The notes under the pieces were generated by a model, which was not told where the DNA came from, did not search any database, and saw only the letters and a program-made list of their open reading frames with translations. Positions 44,940-55,065 of a stretch of DNA of 64,000 bases are shown here, piece by piece. A program made the position numbers and the translations under genes. The stretch comes from Mucilaginibacter sp. (GTDB taxonomy: Bacteria > Bacteroidota > Bacteroidia > Sphingobacteriales > Sphingobacteriaceae). Every line of letters starts with the position of its first letter. Positions within the stretch are counted from its first letter, which is position 1. The DNA lies in NCBI RefSeq assembly GCF_025362475.1, contig NZ_JANYGH010000037.1:36298-100297 (forward strand). The letters are read 5' to 3'.

Positions 44940-45308
44940 ATGAAAACATTAGAATTAGCGCCCGCACCAGAAATTGCTAAAAAACGGAAATCGGTTCAGT
45001 TTAGAACTACGGAACAAACGTCAATTGCTGCTCCTTTAACAAAAGAAAATGATGTTGCACCAGTCAAAACAAAAAGTGAATGGTTTTTAAAGGATAGCAG
45101 AGAAAACCTGACAAACACCGAGGCTATTATCCGGGGTGCATTTATTATAACCATGCCAATGTTATCTGCTATTGACTGGGATTATGGAACTCATACCATG
45201 TTCTTTATCGCGCCGGTTATATTTTACCTTGAAGTAACTGCCTTTACCATGTACTGCCCCATTAAAGCACTATTCAGCAATTACATTCATCCATCGCATT
45301 TCGAATAA
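44940..45308 (+). CDS. Membrane protein next to TauE/SafE permease (YgaP/DUF2892-like)
   Basis: 122 residues. A hydrophilic N-half (about 1-60) precedes two hydrophobic segments: EAIIRGAFIITMPMLSAI and TMFFIAPVIFYLEVTAFTMY, followed by CPIKALF. The C-half resembles the YgaP-like transmembrane domain (DUF2892), which usually has the pattern PLY.-G. Its cysteine in the YCP segment matches that of the family. It is the first gene of a unit with the sulfite-exporter-like permease, 42 nt upstream, suggesting sulfur-compound handling. Confidence 0.65.
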   Translation: MKTLELAPAPEIAKKRKSVQFRTTEQTSIAAPLTKENDVAPVKTKSEWFLKDSRENLTNTEAIIRGAFIITMPMLSAIDWDYGTHTMFFIAPVIFYLEVTAFTMYCPIKALFSNYIHPSHFE

Positions 45309-45350
45309 ATCTAACAACTTGTTTGCATCTCTTTTAAACAATAATAAATC

Positions 45351-46184
45351 ATGACCATATTAACATTCACATTAATTTTATTGGCAGGTGCCTACCTGGC
45401 CGGGCTGGTTGGTTCGCTGACCGGACTTGGCGGCGGGGTAGTTATTATTCCCTTGTTAACCCTCGTGTTTCATGTGGATATCCGCTACGCTATAGGTGCA
45501 GCTTTACTGGCCTCCATTGCTACTTCTTCGGGAGCAGCCAGCGCCTACGTAAAGGAGGGGATCACTAACATTCGTTTAGGTATGTTTTTAGAGATTGCCA
45601 CCACGATTGGGGCTGTAATTGGTGCATTCATTGCCGTGTATATGCCTACAAATGCCATTGCCGTTATTTTCGGTATTGTGCTGATCTTCTCGGCAGCGAT
45701 GTCCTTAAGAAAAAAGAACCAGCTGGCATTGCCGGTGGGCAGTAAGTTTTCTCACCTGCTTAAGCTTAACGGGAGCTATCCCACCAAAGATGGTGATGTA
45801 ACTTATGAGCTGAACAATGTGGGCGGCGGATTTTCGATTATGGCTGCGGCTGGCGTTTTATCCGGCCTGCTGGGGATAGGCTCTGGCGCATTAAAGGTAT
45901 TGGCAATGGATACGGTTATGCACGTCCCTTTCAAGGTGAGCACCACCACCAGTAATTTTATGATTGGGGTTACAGCTGCTGCAAGTGCGGTTATTTACCT
46001 GCAGCGGGGTTATATGGACCCAGGTATTGCTTTCCCGGTGATGCTGGGGGTATTAGGCGGGGCGTTTACCGGCTCCAAGCTGCTTAGTCGCATGGATCCC
46101 AAGGTGTTAAGATTGATCTTTTGTGTTGCCATCACCTTCGTTGCCCTGGAAATGATTTATAACGGTTATCAACATAGATTTTAA
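45351..46184 (+). CDS. TauE/SafE family permease
   Basis: 277 residues with about eight hydrophobic segments. The family motif GLVGSLTGLGGGVVIIPLLT is near the N-terminus, with its inverted-repeat counterpart ASGLLGIGSGALKVLAMDTV (GVLSGLLGIGSG) at about 165-185. Such permeases export sulfite or related organosulfur anions. It is followed 21 nt later by a DUF1634 protein, its standard partner. Confidence 0.93.
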   Translation: MTILTFTLILLAGAYLAGLVGSLTGLGGGVVIIPLLTLVFHVDIRYAIGAALLASIATSSGAASAYVKEGITNIRLGMFLEIATTIGAVIGAFIAVYMPTNAIAVIFGIVLIFSAAMSLRKKNQLALPVGSKFSHLLKLNGSYPTKDGDVTYELNNVGGGFSIMAAAGVLSGLLGIGSGALKVLAMDTVMHVPFKVSTTTSNFMIGVTAAASAVIYLQRGYMDPGIAFPVMLGVLGGAFTGSKLLSRMDPKVLRLIFCVAITFVALEMIYNGYQHRF

Positions 46185-46205
46185 AAACGTATTAAAATAT
46201 TTAAC

Positions 46206-46607
46206 ATGAAAAAGGTATTATCAAAAAGCTATTGGGCCGATCAGGACGTTGAAAAGATGATAGGTGAATTATTAAGATACGGTGTCATCATTTCGAGTAT
46301 TATTGTATTTATCGGTGGTCTTGGCTACCTGTATCATCATAGTGAATCCGGCCTGCCGCAATACCATGTATTTGGTGGAGAAAGCGTTAAATACACCACT
46401 TTTGGAGGGATTTTCAAAAGCGTATTGAGCTTAAATACCAAAGGCATCATTCAGTTAGGAGTGATTGCTTTAATAGCGACCCCCATTTTGCGCATCGCCT
46501 TCTCACTTGTCGCATTTTTTGTCGAAAAAGATAAGCTGTATATCGTAATTACCTTTATTGTTTTGAGTGTGATGCTGCTGAGCCTGTTTGGCGGTTTAAA
46601 AGCCTAA
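46206..46607 (+). CDS. DUF1634 membrane protein
   Basis: 133 residues with three membrane helices (about 27-46, 82-103, 107-129). DUF1634 hallmarks are DQDVEKMIGELLRYGVIISS at the start and IQLGVIALIATPILRIAFSL in the middle. The family nearly always sits next to a TauE/SafE permease and is thought to assist it. Confidence 0.92.
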   Translation: MKKVLSKSYWADQDVEKMIGELLRYGVIISSIIVFIGGLGYLYHHSESGLPQYHVFGGESVKYTTFGGIFKSVLSLNTKGIIQLGVIALIATPILRIAFSLVAFFVEKDKLYIVITFIVLSVMLLSLFGGLKA

Positions 46608-46647
46608 ACAGCGCAATTTATTTAAATGAATAGTAAATAAAATTAAA

Positions 46648-46998
46648 GTGAAAAAGAAACTGCATAACGTATTAAAGCTGTTGCTTGTCTTCCTGATTTT
46701 TACAGGATTACAGGGGAGGGTTATTATACGCTATGCACAGTGTCTGAATAAAAACCTCAAAAGCGAAATCAGCTCTACTAAAGGAATCCAAGTTAGGGCT
46801 GCCATTATTCATTGTAAGTTACAATGTTATACGCAGAAATTCCAGCCAATTGCCGTTCCCCCGGCGGTAGCTCTTCTTTCTTTTGTCCTGATCTTTATTG
46901 TTATTATCAGGGTTTATGTTCCATTCCGGGAACATCTTGTATTGGTTAATCCTGTCCCTTTACTTCCGCTCCGGGCCCCACCGGTGTCTCTGTTTTAG
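46648..46998 (+). CDS. Small membrane/exported hypothetical protein
   Basis: 116 residues from a GTG at 46648. It has an N-terminal hydrophobic helix (VLKLLLVFLIFTGLQG), a central stretch with three cysteines, and a second helix (VALLSFVLIFIVIIRVYV) near residues 72-92. No family recognised. Its place just before a TolC-RND-adaptor operon recalls small proteins seen before heavy-metal or drug efflux genes in Bacteroidota. Confidence 0.5.
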   Translation: MKKKLHNVLKLLLVFLIFTGLQGRVIIRYAQCLNKNLKSEISSTKGIQVRAAIIHCKLQCYTQKFQPIAVPPAVALLSFVLIFIVIIRVYVPFREHLVLVNPVPLLPLRAPPVSLF

Positions 46999-47132
46999 TT
47001 TAAGCAATCGCTGGTATTGACCGCGTCTGCTATCGTGTTTTCTATCTCCTGCCGGGTTTTTCCGGATAACACATAAGACTTATAGGTGAGCCATTGATGG
47101 CTCATAACACAGACATTTTAATATTTTTTATT

Positions 47133-48554
47133 ATGAAAGCGAATAAAAAGCTGCTCCTGCTCAGCCTTTTGGCGGCCTTTTGCCTCAATTTGGTAGCCCG
47201 GTCGGCCAGGGCACAGGACACCAGCGGTATCTTAACCATGAAAGATGCGCTTAATATTGCCATAAATCAGCAACAATTATTAAAGGCTAAAGATAATTAT
47301 GCCAAAGCATCTGCCGAAGGCATAACCGCTGCAAAGCGTGACGGTTTACCCGATTTTATTTTATCTGCACAGCAGGCTTACGGAACGGTTAACGGCTTAA
47401 GCGGTTTACCCTCTGGCCTCAACGGATTAATTTCCACCACATCGGGACCTGTTTCCGCAACCCAGAACTGGAATTCTGCTTTTGCTTCCCTTTATTCTTC
47501 AGAAGTTAACTGGAACATTTTTTCCTTTGGTCTTCAAAAGGCACATGTTGCAGAAGCCCGCGGAATTTATGACCGCGACGCTGCCGATCTGGAACAGGAA
47601 AAGTTTCAACAGCAGGTTAAAGCCGCGGGAGCCTACCTTAACCTGCTTGCGGCACAGCGGCTGCATTATTCAATGGATGTTAATCTTTCACGTGTTCAAC
47701 AGCTAAGGAATGTTATCCTGCTTAGAACTGTAAATGGTTTAAACGCTGGCGTTGACAGCTCAATAGCCAATGCCGAGCTTGCCAAAGCAAAAATAGCCGT
47801 AACCGATGCCGTTAGCTATGAACAAAAACAAGCCGCTAACCTGGCCATGCAATTGGGGATAAGCCGACAGGATTTTACTTTAGATAGTGTATATATCAAT
47901 CAGCTGCCCGCCCGCTTACCACAACGTCCGCTTGATGACATCGCCAATCATCCCGAACTGCTTTTTTTAGCGGCAAGAGTAAAAAGCAGCGACCTTGCAG
48001 CCTCTTATCTTTCTAAAACAAGTTTGCCAAAAGTATCTTTATTTGGCGCTTTACAGGGCAGGGGATCTGGCTTCGGCACGGGTTATAATCCTGCCGAACC
48101 TGGGAGTTACAGTCAAAATTATTTTAACGGCGTTGAGCCTATAAGAGGGAATTACCTTATAGGGGTAGGTGTTACCTGGAACCTGAGCAATTTGGGCAGA
48201 GTATCTTCAAGAGTAAAAAGTCAGCACTTTCAATCAAACGGGCTGCTTAACGAATATCACTACCAGGAAAACAACCTCACCAATCAATTGGAAGAAGGGA
48301 ATAAGCAATTGATCAATGCCTTACAAAAATATCATGAAGCTCCTATTCAGCTTAAGGCAGCCAGCGATGCTTATGAACAGAAAAAAACACTCTACAGCAA
48401 CGGACTGGCAACTATAGTAGATGTTACCCAAACACTTTACGATTTAAACAGGGCAGAAACCGATAAAGATATTGCAAGCAACGCCGTTTGGCAGTCGCTG
48501 CTCTACATCTCAGGCTCATCGGGCGATTTAAATCTATTCACCAACCAATTTTAA
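47133..48554 (+). CDS. TolC family outer-membrane efflux protein
   Basis: 473 residues from the ATG at 47133, which opens a signal peptide (KKLLLLSLLAAFCLNLVARS, cut near ARAQ). The long helical repeats of TolC follow: ILTMKDALNIAINQQQLLKA at the start of repeat one and LINALQKYHEAPIQLKAASD in repeat two, with YSNGLATIVDVTQTLYDLNR at the end. It is the outer-membrane channel of the three-part pump encoded with the next two genes. Confidence 0.93.
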   Translation: MKANKKLLLLSLLAAFCLNLVARSARAQDTSGILTMKDALNIAINQQQLLKAKDNYAKASAEGITAAKRDGLPDFILSAQQAYGTVNGLSGLPSGLNGLISTTSGPVSATQNWNSAFASLYSSEVNWNIFSFGLQKAHVAEARGIYDRDAADLEQEKFQQQVKAAGAYLNLLAAQRLHYSMDVNLSRVQQLRNVILLRTVNGLNAGVDSSIANAELAKAKIAVTDAVSYEQKQAANLAMQLGISRQDFTLDSVYINQLPARLPQRPLDDIANHPELLFLAARVKSSDLAASYLSKTSLPKVSLFGALQGRGSGFGTGYNPAEPGSYSQNYFNGVEPIRGNYLIGVGVTWNLSNLGRVSSRVKSQHFQSNGLLNEYHYQENNLTNQLEEGNKQLINALQKYHEAPIQLKAASDAYEQKKTLYSNGLATIVDVTQTLYDLNRAETDKDIASNAVWQSLLYISGSSGDLNLFTNQF

Positions 48555-48564
48555 AGCGACAGTT

Positions 48565-51500
48565 ATGAACATGATTCAACTTTCATTAAGAAAACCTATA
48601 ACGGTTATTGTCTTAATCATTGGTGTGGTATTGGCTGGCATTGTTGCCGCTACAGAAATCAACATTGATATTTTTCCTAATATCAATTTACCAACAATTT
48701 ATGTTTCTCAGCCCTATGGCGGTATGTCGCCCCAGCAAATGGAGGGGTTTGTATCAACCAATTACCAAAACTTGTTTTTATACGTTAGCGGAATAAAATC
48801 TATTGAAACCAATAACATCGAGGGACTAAGCCTTTTGAAGCTAAGTTTTTATGATGGTACCAATATGGCGCAGGCCGCAGCAGAAGTAACCTCATTAACC
48901 AACCGGGCCTTTGCAGAAATGCCACCGGGAACGCCGCCACCAATCATTATCCGTTTTGATGCGTCCACTTTGCCTGTTGGGCAGCTAACCATCAGTAGCT
49001 CTAAACGCAGCAATAACGAATTGCAGGATTTAGCAAGCTTATATGTAAGGCCAAATTTCTCAAAAATTCCCGGCTTAACTTCACCGCCTCCCATTGGCGG
49101 TAACGCCAGAACGGTGGTTATTAAGGTAGATCCTGATCTGATGCGCAGCCACAACGTAACTGCCGACCAGATAACTGCCGCAGTAAAGGATAATAACCAT
49201 ATCTCTCCGGCCGGGACTGTTAATATTGGCCGTACTGCTTATCTAACGCCTTCCAACACAGTACTTAAAAATATTAAAGACTTTGAAAATATTCCCCTGC
49301 TTTACCAAAATGGCGCCACAATTTATTTAAAAGACGTAGCCAAAGTAGTGGATGGCGCGGACATTACCAGCGGATTCGCTTACATTAACGGTAAGCGGGC
49401 TATTTATATCCCGGTAATCAAAGCTTCCAGCGCTTCTACCTGGACGGTTGTACAGGATTTGAAGAAGGCTATCCCAAATATGCAAAGCCTTTTACCGGCA
49501 GATGTGAATTTAAAATTTGAGTTTGATGAATCTGTCTATGTGATCAACGCGGTAAAAAGTCTTGTCAGCGAGGGAGTAACCGGGGCTATCCTGGCCGGTT
49601 TAATGGTGCTTATCTTTTTGGGCGACCGCAGAAGCGCCTTTATCGTGATCGTCAATATCCCGCTTTCGGTTATTATCGGCACACTTGCGCTGAAATTATT
49701 TGGGCAGACGCTTAATATAATGACACTGAGCGGCCTGGCCCTGGCGATAGGGATTTTGGTGGATGAGTCTACCGTTACTATCGAAAATATACACCGGCAC
49801 ATGGAAATGGGCAAAAACAAGGCCCGCGCCATTGCCGATGCCTGTGAAGAGATAGCTTTGCCAAAGCTGCTGATCTTGTTAAGCATCCTGGCGGTATTTG
49901 TGCCGGCTTTGTTCATGACCGGTGTACCACAGGGAATGTTTCTGCCGCTATCAATGGCCGTCGGTTTTTCTATGATTGCCGCGTTCCTGCTATCGCAAAC
50001 GCTTGTTCCGGTGTTATCCAACTGGATATTAAAAACACCCGATCATAAAATAGAGTTACCTGCCAGGGAGCAAAAGCCAACCAAATTTGACCGCTTCAGA
50101 TCAGCTTGTGTACGCATTGTGCAGTGGATGATGAAGCGAAACAAGTTAAGCGTTGCGCTATATGTAGTTATTTCTGTTTTTATTATTGGCTTAAGCGTAT
50201 CAATAATTGGTAAAGATATTTTGCCTAAGCTGGATAGCGGCCAGTTCCAGATCCGCATACGTGCACCGCAGGGTGCCCGGCTGGAAGAAACTGAAAAAAC
50301 AATGCTGGAAGCCCAGCAGGTATTATATCAAACAGTAGGTCGCAACAATGTAGCCATTATATCCGCTTTTGCAGGGCAGCACCCGTCATCTTTCCCTACG
50401 CTGCCGGTCATTCTTTTCATGAGCGCCTCCAACGAAATTGTGATGCAGGTTAACCTAAGCGATAATTACAAGGTTAACATAAAAGATGTAAAGGAAAACC
50501 TGCGCAATGCACTCCACAAGGCAATGCCCCAAGTAACATTGTCATTTGAACCAATTGACCTGACGAGTAAAATCATGAGCCAGGGTTCATCTACACCCGT
50601 AGAAATTGCCGTAATGGGCAAGGACATTGCCCAGGGCCAGCAATTTGCCGATTCGCTGATTGCCCAATTGAAACAGGTTCCTTTTTTAAGGGATGTTCAG
50701 CTCAAGCAACAACTAAACAGTCCTTCCATCCAAATCAATATTGATCGCGATAAAGTTAAGCAAATGGGGCTCGCGATGACAGACGTTAGCAATTGTATCA
50801 CAGAGGCCACTTCATCAAGCCGGTTTACTGATAAAAATTTATGGCTGGATCAAAAAAATGCTAACTCTTACGAAGTGCAGGTAGAAATACCCCAGGCTGA
50901 TATAGGCAGCATGGATCAGCTGGCCGCGATTCCCATATTTAAGGGCAGGGCCAGGCCCGTGCTTGGCGATGTATGCACCCTGAACCTGGCTCCAATTGTC
51001 GGCGAATATGATCGCAAGGGCGCTACAAGGTTCTTATCAATTGTGGCCAATATTTATAATAAAGATCTTGGTTCCGCTTCTGCAGCAATAAACAAAATAC
51101 TAAAGAACGCTGGTGCACCGCCACGCGGAATATCGGTAGAGGTAAGGGGATTGACTATTCTTCTTGATCAAACACTCAGTAGCCTGCAATCAGGCTTGCT
51201 CATCACCATCATTATTCTAATGCTGATGTTATCGGCCAATTACCAATCCTTCCCATTGGGTTTCACTGTAATAACTACCATCCCCGGCGTTTTGGTGGGT
51301 GCTTTGCTCATGTTACTGGCTACGGGTTCAAGCCTTAACCTGCAATCCTATATGGGCATTATCATGTCTGTAGGGGTGTCAGTTTCAAATGCCATTTTAT
51401 TGATCACCAATGCCGAGCAAATCAGGAAATCGGGCAAGGATGCGATGGGATCTGCCATCGAGGCCATGGAGTTGCGCCTGAGGCCAATTCTGATGACTAC

Positions 51501-51744
51501 CATCGCCATGATTGCCGGAATGATTCCAATGGCTTCGGGCCTGGGCGAGGCCGGAGGGCAAACCGCACCGCTTGGCCGGGCTGTTATAGGAGGCCTTATC
51601 GCTTCCACCTTTGTATCGTTATTCATTTTGCCGGTAATCTTCTATTTAATCAGGCGTAACGCTCCGGTTCACCCGGTGTCATTGGATCCTGATGATCAGG
51701 AAAGCATTTACTATGATCCTAAAAAAGAATTGTCAAATAATTAA
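48565..51744 (+). CDS. RND-type efflux pump permease (AcrB/CusA superfamily)
   Basis: 1,059 residues, full length for the family. It starts with TM1 and IDIFPNINLPTIYVSQPYGG, typical of the porter domain. TM4 has LALAIGILVDESTVTIENI with the proton-relay acidic residues, and the C-half has SVGVSVSNAILLITNAEQIR and GGQTAPLGRAVIGGLIASTF. It uses the proton gradient to expel compounds; the substrate class is not evident. It is 10 nt from tolC and 13 nt before the adaptor. Confidence 0.94.
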   Translation: MNMIQLSLRKPITVIVLIIGVVLAGIVAATEINIDIFPNINLPTIYVSQPYGGMSPQQMEGFVSTNYQNLFLYVSGIKSIETNNIEGLSLLKLSFYDGTNMAQAAAEVTSLTNRAFAEMPPGTPPPIIIRFDASTLPVGQLTISSSKRSNNELQDLASLYVRPNFSKIPGLTSPPPIGGNARTVVIKVDPDLMRSHNVTADQITAAVKDNNHISPAGTVNIGRTAYLTPSNTVLKNIKDFENIPLLYQNGATIYLKDVAKVVDGADITSGFAYINGKRAIYIPVIKASSASTWTVVQDLKKAIPNMQSLLPADVNLKFEFDESVYVINAVKSLVSEGVTGAILAGLMVLIFLGDRRSAFIVIVNIPLSVIIGTLALKLFGQTLNIMTLSGLALAIGILVDESTVTIENIHRHMEMGKNKARAIADACEEIALPKLLILLSILAVFVPALFMTGVPQGMFLPLSMAVGFSMIAAFLLSQTLVPVLSNWILKTPDHKIELPAREQKPTKFDRFRSACVRIVQWMMKRNKLSVALYVVISVFIIGLSVSIIGKDILPKLDSGQFQIRIRAPQGARLEETEKTMLEAQQVLYQTVGRNNVAIISAFAGQHPSSFPTLPVILFMSASNEIVMQVNLSDNYKVNIKDVKENLRNALHKAMPQVTLSFEPIDLTSKIMSQGSSTPVEIAVMGKDIAQGQQFADSLIAQLKQVPFLRDVQLKQQLNSPSIQINIDRDKVKQMGLAMTDVSNCITEATSSSRFTDKNLWLDQKNANSYEVQVEIPQADIGSMDQLAAIPIFKGRARPVLGDVCTLNLAPIVGEYDRKGATRFLSIVANIYNKDLGSASAAINKILKNAGAPPRGISVEVRGLTILLDQTLSSLQSGLLITIIILMLMLSANYQSFPLGFTVITTIPGVLVGALLMLLATGSSLNLQSYMGIIMSVGVSVSNAILLITNAEQIRKSGKDAMGSAIEAMELRLRPILMTTIAMIAGMIPMASGLGEAGGQTAPLGRAVIGGLIASTFVSLFILPVIFYLIRRNAPVHPVSLDPDDQESIYYDPKKELSNN

Positions 51745-51757
51745 ACAAACAAAACTC

Positions 51758-52846
51758 ATGAAACCATATAATGTTATCATATGTGCATTGGCCGCCAGTA
51801 TGTTGGCCGCCTGCCAAAGCAAACAAGCTCCTGTTACACCTCCAGCAAATAAGGTACCCGTTTTCAGTTTGCAAAAGGGAACACTTCATACCACCATGAG
51901 CATACCTGGAGTGCTCCAGCCTTATCAAACCGTAGATCTTTATGCCAAGGTAAATGGCTTTATAAAAACCATGACTGTAGATGTTGGCAGCGAGGTACAC
52001 CAGGGTCAGTTACTGATGGTGCTTGATGCCCCGGAAATGACCGCCGCCCTGAAACAAACGCAAGAGGATCTGCACACAAAAGAAGCAATTTACCGTGGAA
52101 GCAAGGCCAATTATGACCGTTTGCTAAAAACCAGCAGAGCTCCGGGAACTATATCACCAAACGACCTGGATATGGCCCATGCTAAAATGAGTGCCGATAG
52201 TTCATCACTGCTTGCGGCAAAATCGGCATACCAACTGTCGGGAGATTTGAGAGGCTACCTTGAAGTAAGAGCACCCTTTGATGGGGTGATCAGTTCACGA
52301 AATGTTTATCCCGGTGCCTATGTTTCCCCATCAGATAAAAGCTCCAACAAGCCTATGCTTACTTTACAGCAGCAAACAAAACTGCGGCTGGTTGTTGATG
52401 TGCCCGAGGCTGCTACCAGCTATTTCTCTGATAAGGATACCGTTCATTTCACTGTTAAAACTTTACCGGGTAAGCAATTTGCAGCCGTTGTAAACCGTAT
52501 GGCAGGAAGCATGAGCGACGAACTGAGGTCTGAGCAAATGCAGATGGATATTATCAATAAAGATAAACTGCTGTTACCCGGCATGTTTGCCCAGGTAAGC
52601 CTGCAGCTAAGCAATGCACAAAAAACCTTCATTGTTCCGCAAAGTGCAGTGGCCGAAAATTCCCAGCGTGTATTTGTAATTAAGGTGGTTAACCACAAGG
52701 CCCAATGGGTGAATGTGCAAAAGGGAAGAGAAACTACAGATAGCCTGGAAGTTTACGGTAATTTAAAAATTGGGGATATACTTATTCATGATGCCACAGA
52801 CGAAATAAGGGGCGGACAGGTAGTTAACGCAGATAACAACAGGTAA
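51758..52846 (+). CDS. RND efflux periplasmic adaptor, lipoprotein
   Basis: 362 residues from the ATG at 51758; an earlier in-frame start would lie inside the permease gene. The signal ends in a lipobox (SMLAAC-QSK), so it is lipid-anchored. Lipoyl halves are seen in PYQTVDLYAKVNGFIKTMTV and YLEVRAPFDGVISSRNVYPG, with a short hairpin between. It completes the TolC-RND-adaptor operon; the adaptor being last is a common order in Bacteroidota. Confidence 0.92.
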   Translation: MKPYNVIICALAASMLAACQSKQAPVTPPANKVPVFSLQKGTLHTTMSIPGVLQPYQTVDLYAKVNGFIKTMTVDVGSEVHQGQLLMVLDAPEMTAALKQTQEDLHTKEAIYRGSKANYDRLLKTSRAPGTISPNDLDMAHAKMSADSSSLLAAKSAYQLSGDLRGYLEVRAPFDGVISSRNVYPGAYVSPSDKSSNKPMLTLQQQTKLRLVVDVPEAATSYFSDKDTVHFTVKTLPGKQFAAVVNRMAGSMSDELRSEQMQMDIINKDKLLLPGMFAQVSLQLSNAQKTFIVPQSAVAENSQRVFVIKVVNHKAQWVNVQKGRETTDSLEVYGNLKIGDILIHDATDEIRGGQVVNADNNR

Positions 52847-52895
52847 GGATAATAAAGCAAATCGCGGTTAAACAACAATATTATAATGCCATGTC

Positions 52896-53201
52896 ATGAA
52901 TGAACGCCAAAACAGCAAGTCGCCCCATATTTTAAACGCATCATCCAATCTTTTAGGTTTGTGTTTTGTGGTATTGACCTCTTTAAAATACCTGAAAGCT
53001 GCACAAAGAACCGTTATTGACGAGATAGTGATGGTTGCCATCATTTCGTTTATGCTCAGTTGCGTACTTTCATTTCTTTCCATCAGGGGCAATATCAGGG
53101 AGGGAGGCAAATGGGAGAAAATCGCAGATGTTTTGTTTTTGGTTGGCATCCTGGTTGTTTTTGTCACAACCATATTGATCCTGTTTAATTTGATTGAGTA
53201 A
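52896..53201 (+). CDS. Small three-helix membrane protein of unknown function
   Basis: 101 residues. A soluble start (MNERQNSKSPHILNAS) is followed by hydrophobic segments at about 18-32, 42-64 (VMVAIISFMLSCVLSFLSI) and 78-99. No family recognised. It lies 50 nt after the efflux operon and ends before a strong shared terminator. Function unknown. Confidence 0.6.
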   Translation: MNERQNSKSPHILNASSNLLGLCFVVLTSLKYLKAAQRTVIDEIVMVAIISFMLSCVLSFLSIRGNIREGGKWEKIADVLFLVGILVVFVTTILILFNLIE

Positions 53202-53220
53202 GTTACTGATCTGTTATTAA

Positions 53221-53276
53221 AACGGCGCCCGGCACAGATGGAAAAACTCTTTCCATCTGTACCGGGCAATGCCGTT
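53221..53276. terminator. Bidirectional terminator between convergent genes
   Basis: An 18-bp stem with one mismatch (GCCCGGCACAGATGGAAA at 53227-53244 with its inverse at 53250-53267), flanked by AACGGC / GCCGTT outside. It separates the small membrane gene from the HD-domain gene. Confidence 0.75.
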
Positions 53277-53286
53277 CATAGCATAA

Positions 53287-53937
53287 TTATTCGCTCCAGG
53301 GAGAGTGCAGGATACAATCACAGAAATTTTTACGATGAAAATTAGGGATCATGTAAGCGCAAACGTCTGCTTTAATGTTTCCGAAGGTAGTATCCGTTTT
53401 GTGTTCAAAACCACCAAAAAAGGTGGGGATGATCCTGTTTTTAAAGTCATCACGTGGGAAAATACTTATAATTTCTTCGCGGTTTTCTTTGCTCAGGTTT
53501 TCATAACCTTCTCCCATAACATCCAAACCTACTCCCGAATACATAAGCGCTACTTCGGGCTCTTTGTATTCGGCAATGCCAATAGTGGTATGCAGCGCTA
53601 TAGTATCCCACACCAGTTGAAGTGCTTCTTTAGGTACGTTATGGCTTTTCAGGAAATCCCGGGCTGCGTTAGCGCCATCTACTTCAAAACGTTTATCAGG
53701 GCTGCTGTAGTGAGGCGTTAATCCCAGGTCATGAAATACCGAACTGATATAAAGCAACTCCGCATCATATTTTAAGTTGCGGCGCTTTCCGTTAAGGGAT
53801 GAAAAAAGAAATACCCGCATGGAATGATTATAGATGAATGATGTGCCATGCTCCCGCAGTAACTCAGTGGCTTGTGTGGCCAGGGCACTATCAGGGATAT
53901 TAATGCCGGCTATCGATGTAAATTTATTGACAGACAT
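53287..53937 (-). CDS. HD domain-containing hydrolase
   Basis: 216 residues from the ATG at 53937 (MSVNKFTSIAGINIPDSA); an upstream in-frame start is less likely. The HD metal site is visible as NHSMRVFLFSS (first His) and SSVFHDLGLTP (His-Asp), followed by DTIALHTT and GVGLDVMGEG. This pattern is close to the cyanamide-hydratase-like/HDDC group. Substrate unknown. Confidence 0.88.
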   Translation of the reverse strand: MSVNKFTSIAGINIPDSALATQATELLREHGTSFIYNHSMRVFLFSSLNGKRRNLKYDAELLYISSVFHDLGLTPHYSSPDKRFEVDGANAARDFLKSHNVPKEALQLVWDTIALHTTIGIAEYKEPEVALMYSGVGLDVMGEGYENLSKENREEIISIFPRDDFKNRIIPTFFGGFEHKTDTTFGNIKADVCAYMIPNFHRKNFCDCILHSPWSE

Positions 53938-54005
53938 AATTTGTTGAATTTGTTTCAACAAATGTATTCCCTGGGATGCACCTGTGGAATGTCAGAACCG
54001 GTTAA

Positions 54006-54863
54006 TCACATGCCAATATTTATGTGGCTTTTCCGGTAATCAGCGGGCGATGCTGAAACGTATTTTTTGAAGAAATGGCTGAATTGCTCGGGCGTGGAAA
54101 AATTAAGCTGAAAGGCGATTTCTTTGATGGGGCTTGATGAAAATTGGAGAGATCGTTTTGCTTCCGCCAGTATCTGCCCATTTATCAGATCCTTGGCTCC
54201 GCTGCCACTGCAACGCCTGGAAAGTTCAGATAATTTTCTTGCCGGAATTCCAAGCTGGCTGGCATATTCACTTACCTCATGCGTTTTCTGGTATTGCGTG
54301 CTGATGAGCTCAATAAACTTACGGTAGAGCATTTTTTCCTGGTTATCATAGCCCTTGATGAGTGAAGCGTTGATGTTGGCAATTTTAATCATGATGATCT
54401 TGAGATAGGCCGCCAGTGCATCCGTTTTATTGATATAATTGGTTTTTAAGTATTCATGGCGCAAGGTTTTAAACAAAGCGCAGATTTCTTTTTTATCTGG
54501 CCGGTTAAGGGGCAATACCTGGTTTACTGCAGTATTATTAAACAGAACAGATTTACAGTTGTTGGCGCTGGCAGGAGATCTTTCCCAGAAATAATCGCCA
54601 AAGCAAATTTCGTATCCTGTTATTTTACAATCCGGTTTAAAATAAATAACCTGGCCTTTTGATAATAAAAACAATTCATTGCCCAAAACAGGGTAAGTCA
54701 TTTCATCAATCTGCAACTCGCCTTCACCATCCTCAACCAGGATTATACGGTTATAAATCAATCGGGATGGGGGTAATTGTGCATCAATTTTGCCCTGTAA
54801 ATAATTAATTGCAAAAGCATCCGGCAGTTCTACCTCTACAATTGCATTTGTTAAGTTTAGCAT
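54006..54863 (-). CDS. AraC family transcriptional regulator
   Basis: About 285 residues from the ATG at 54863 (MLNLTNAIVEVELP); an ATG at 54884 would add seven residues. The N-half is a cupin-like sensor (about 10-120). The C-terminal double HTH (about 190-285) has VSEYASQLGIPARKLSELSR and the AraC signature IKEIAFQLNFSTPEQFSHFF, KKYVSASPADYRK. It could control the neighbouring HD gene downstream on the same strand or the efflux operon; neither is shown. Confidence 0.9.
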   Translation of the reverse strand: MLNLTNAIVEVELPDAFAINYLQGKIDAQLPPSRLIYNRIILVEDGEGELQIDEMTYPVLGNELFLLSKGQVIYFKPDCKITGYEICFGDYFWERSPASANNCKSVLFNNTAVNQVLPLNRPDKKEICALFKTLRHEYLKTNYINKTDALAAYLKIIMIKIANINASLIKGYDNQEKMLYRKFIELISTQYQKTHEVSEYASQLGIPARKLSELSRRCSGSGAKDLINGQILAEAKRSLQFSSSPIKEIAFQLNFSTPEQFSHFFKKYVSASPADYRKSHINIGM

Positions 54864-55065
54864 AATACCGGTACAATTAAACATTTAAATCAATGCGTAA
54901 ATTTAAAAGTTAATTATCCGGATACATCCAGTTAGCAAACAATTTACATTTTGCACACGCTTGCAAATAGCCAACGAGCCTGTTTTTTATGGATTAAATT
55001 ACCAGGCTTCAATCCCTGTAACATTAAAAAATTGAATTATCTTAGCTATAAAATAGCTCCTGCCC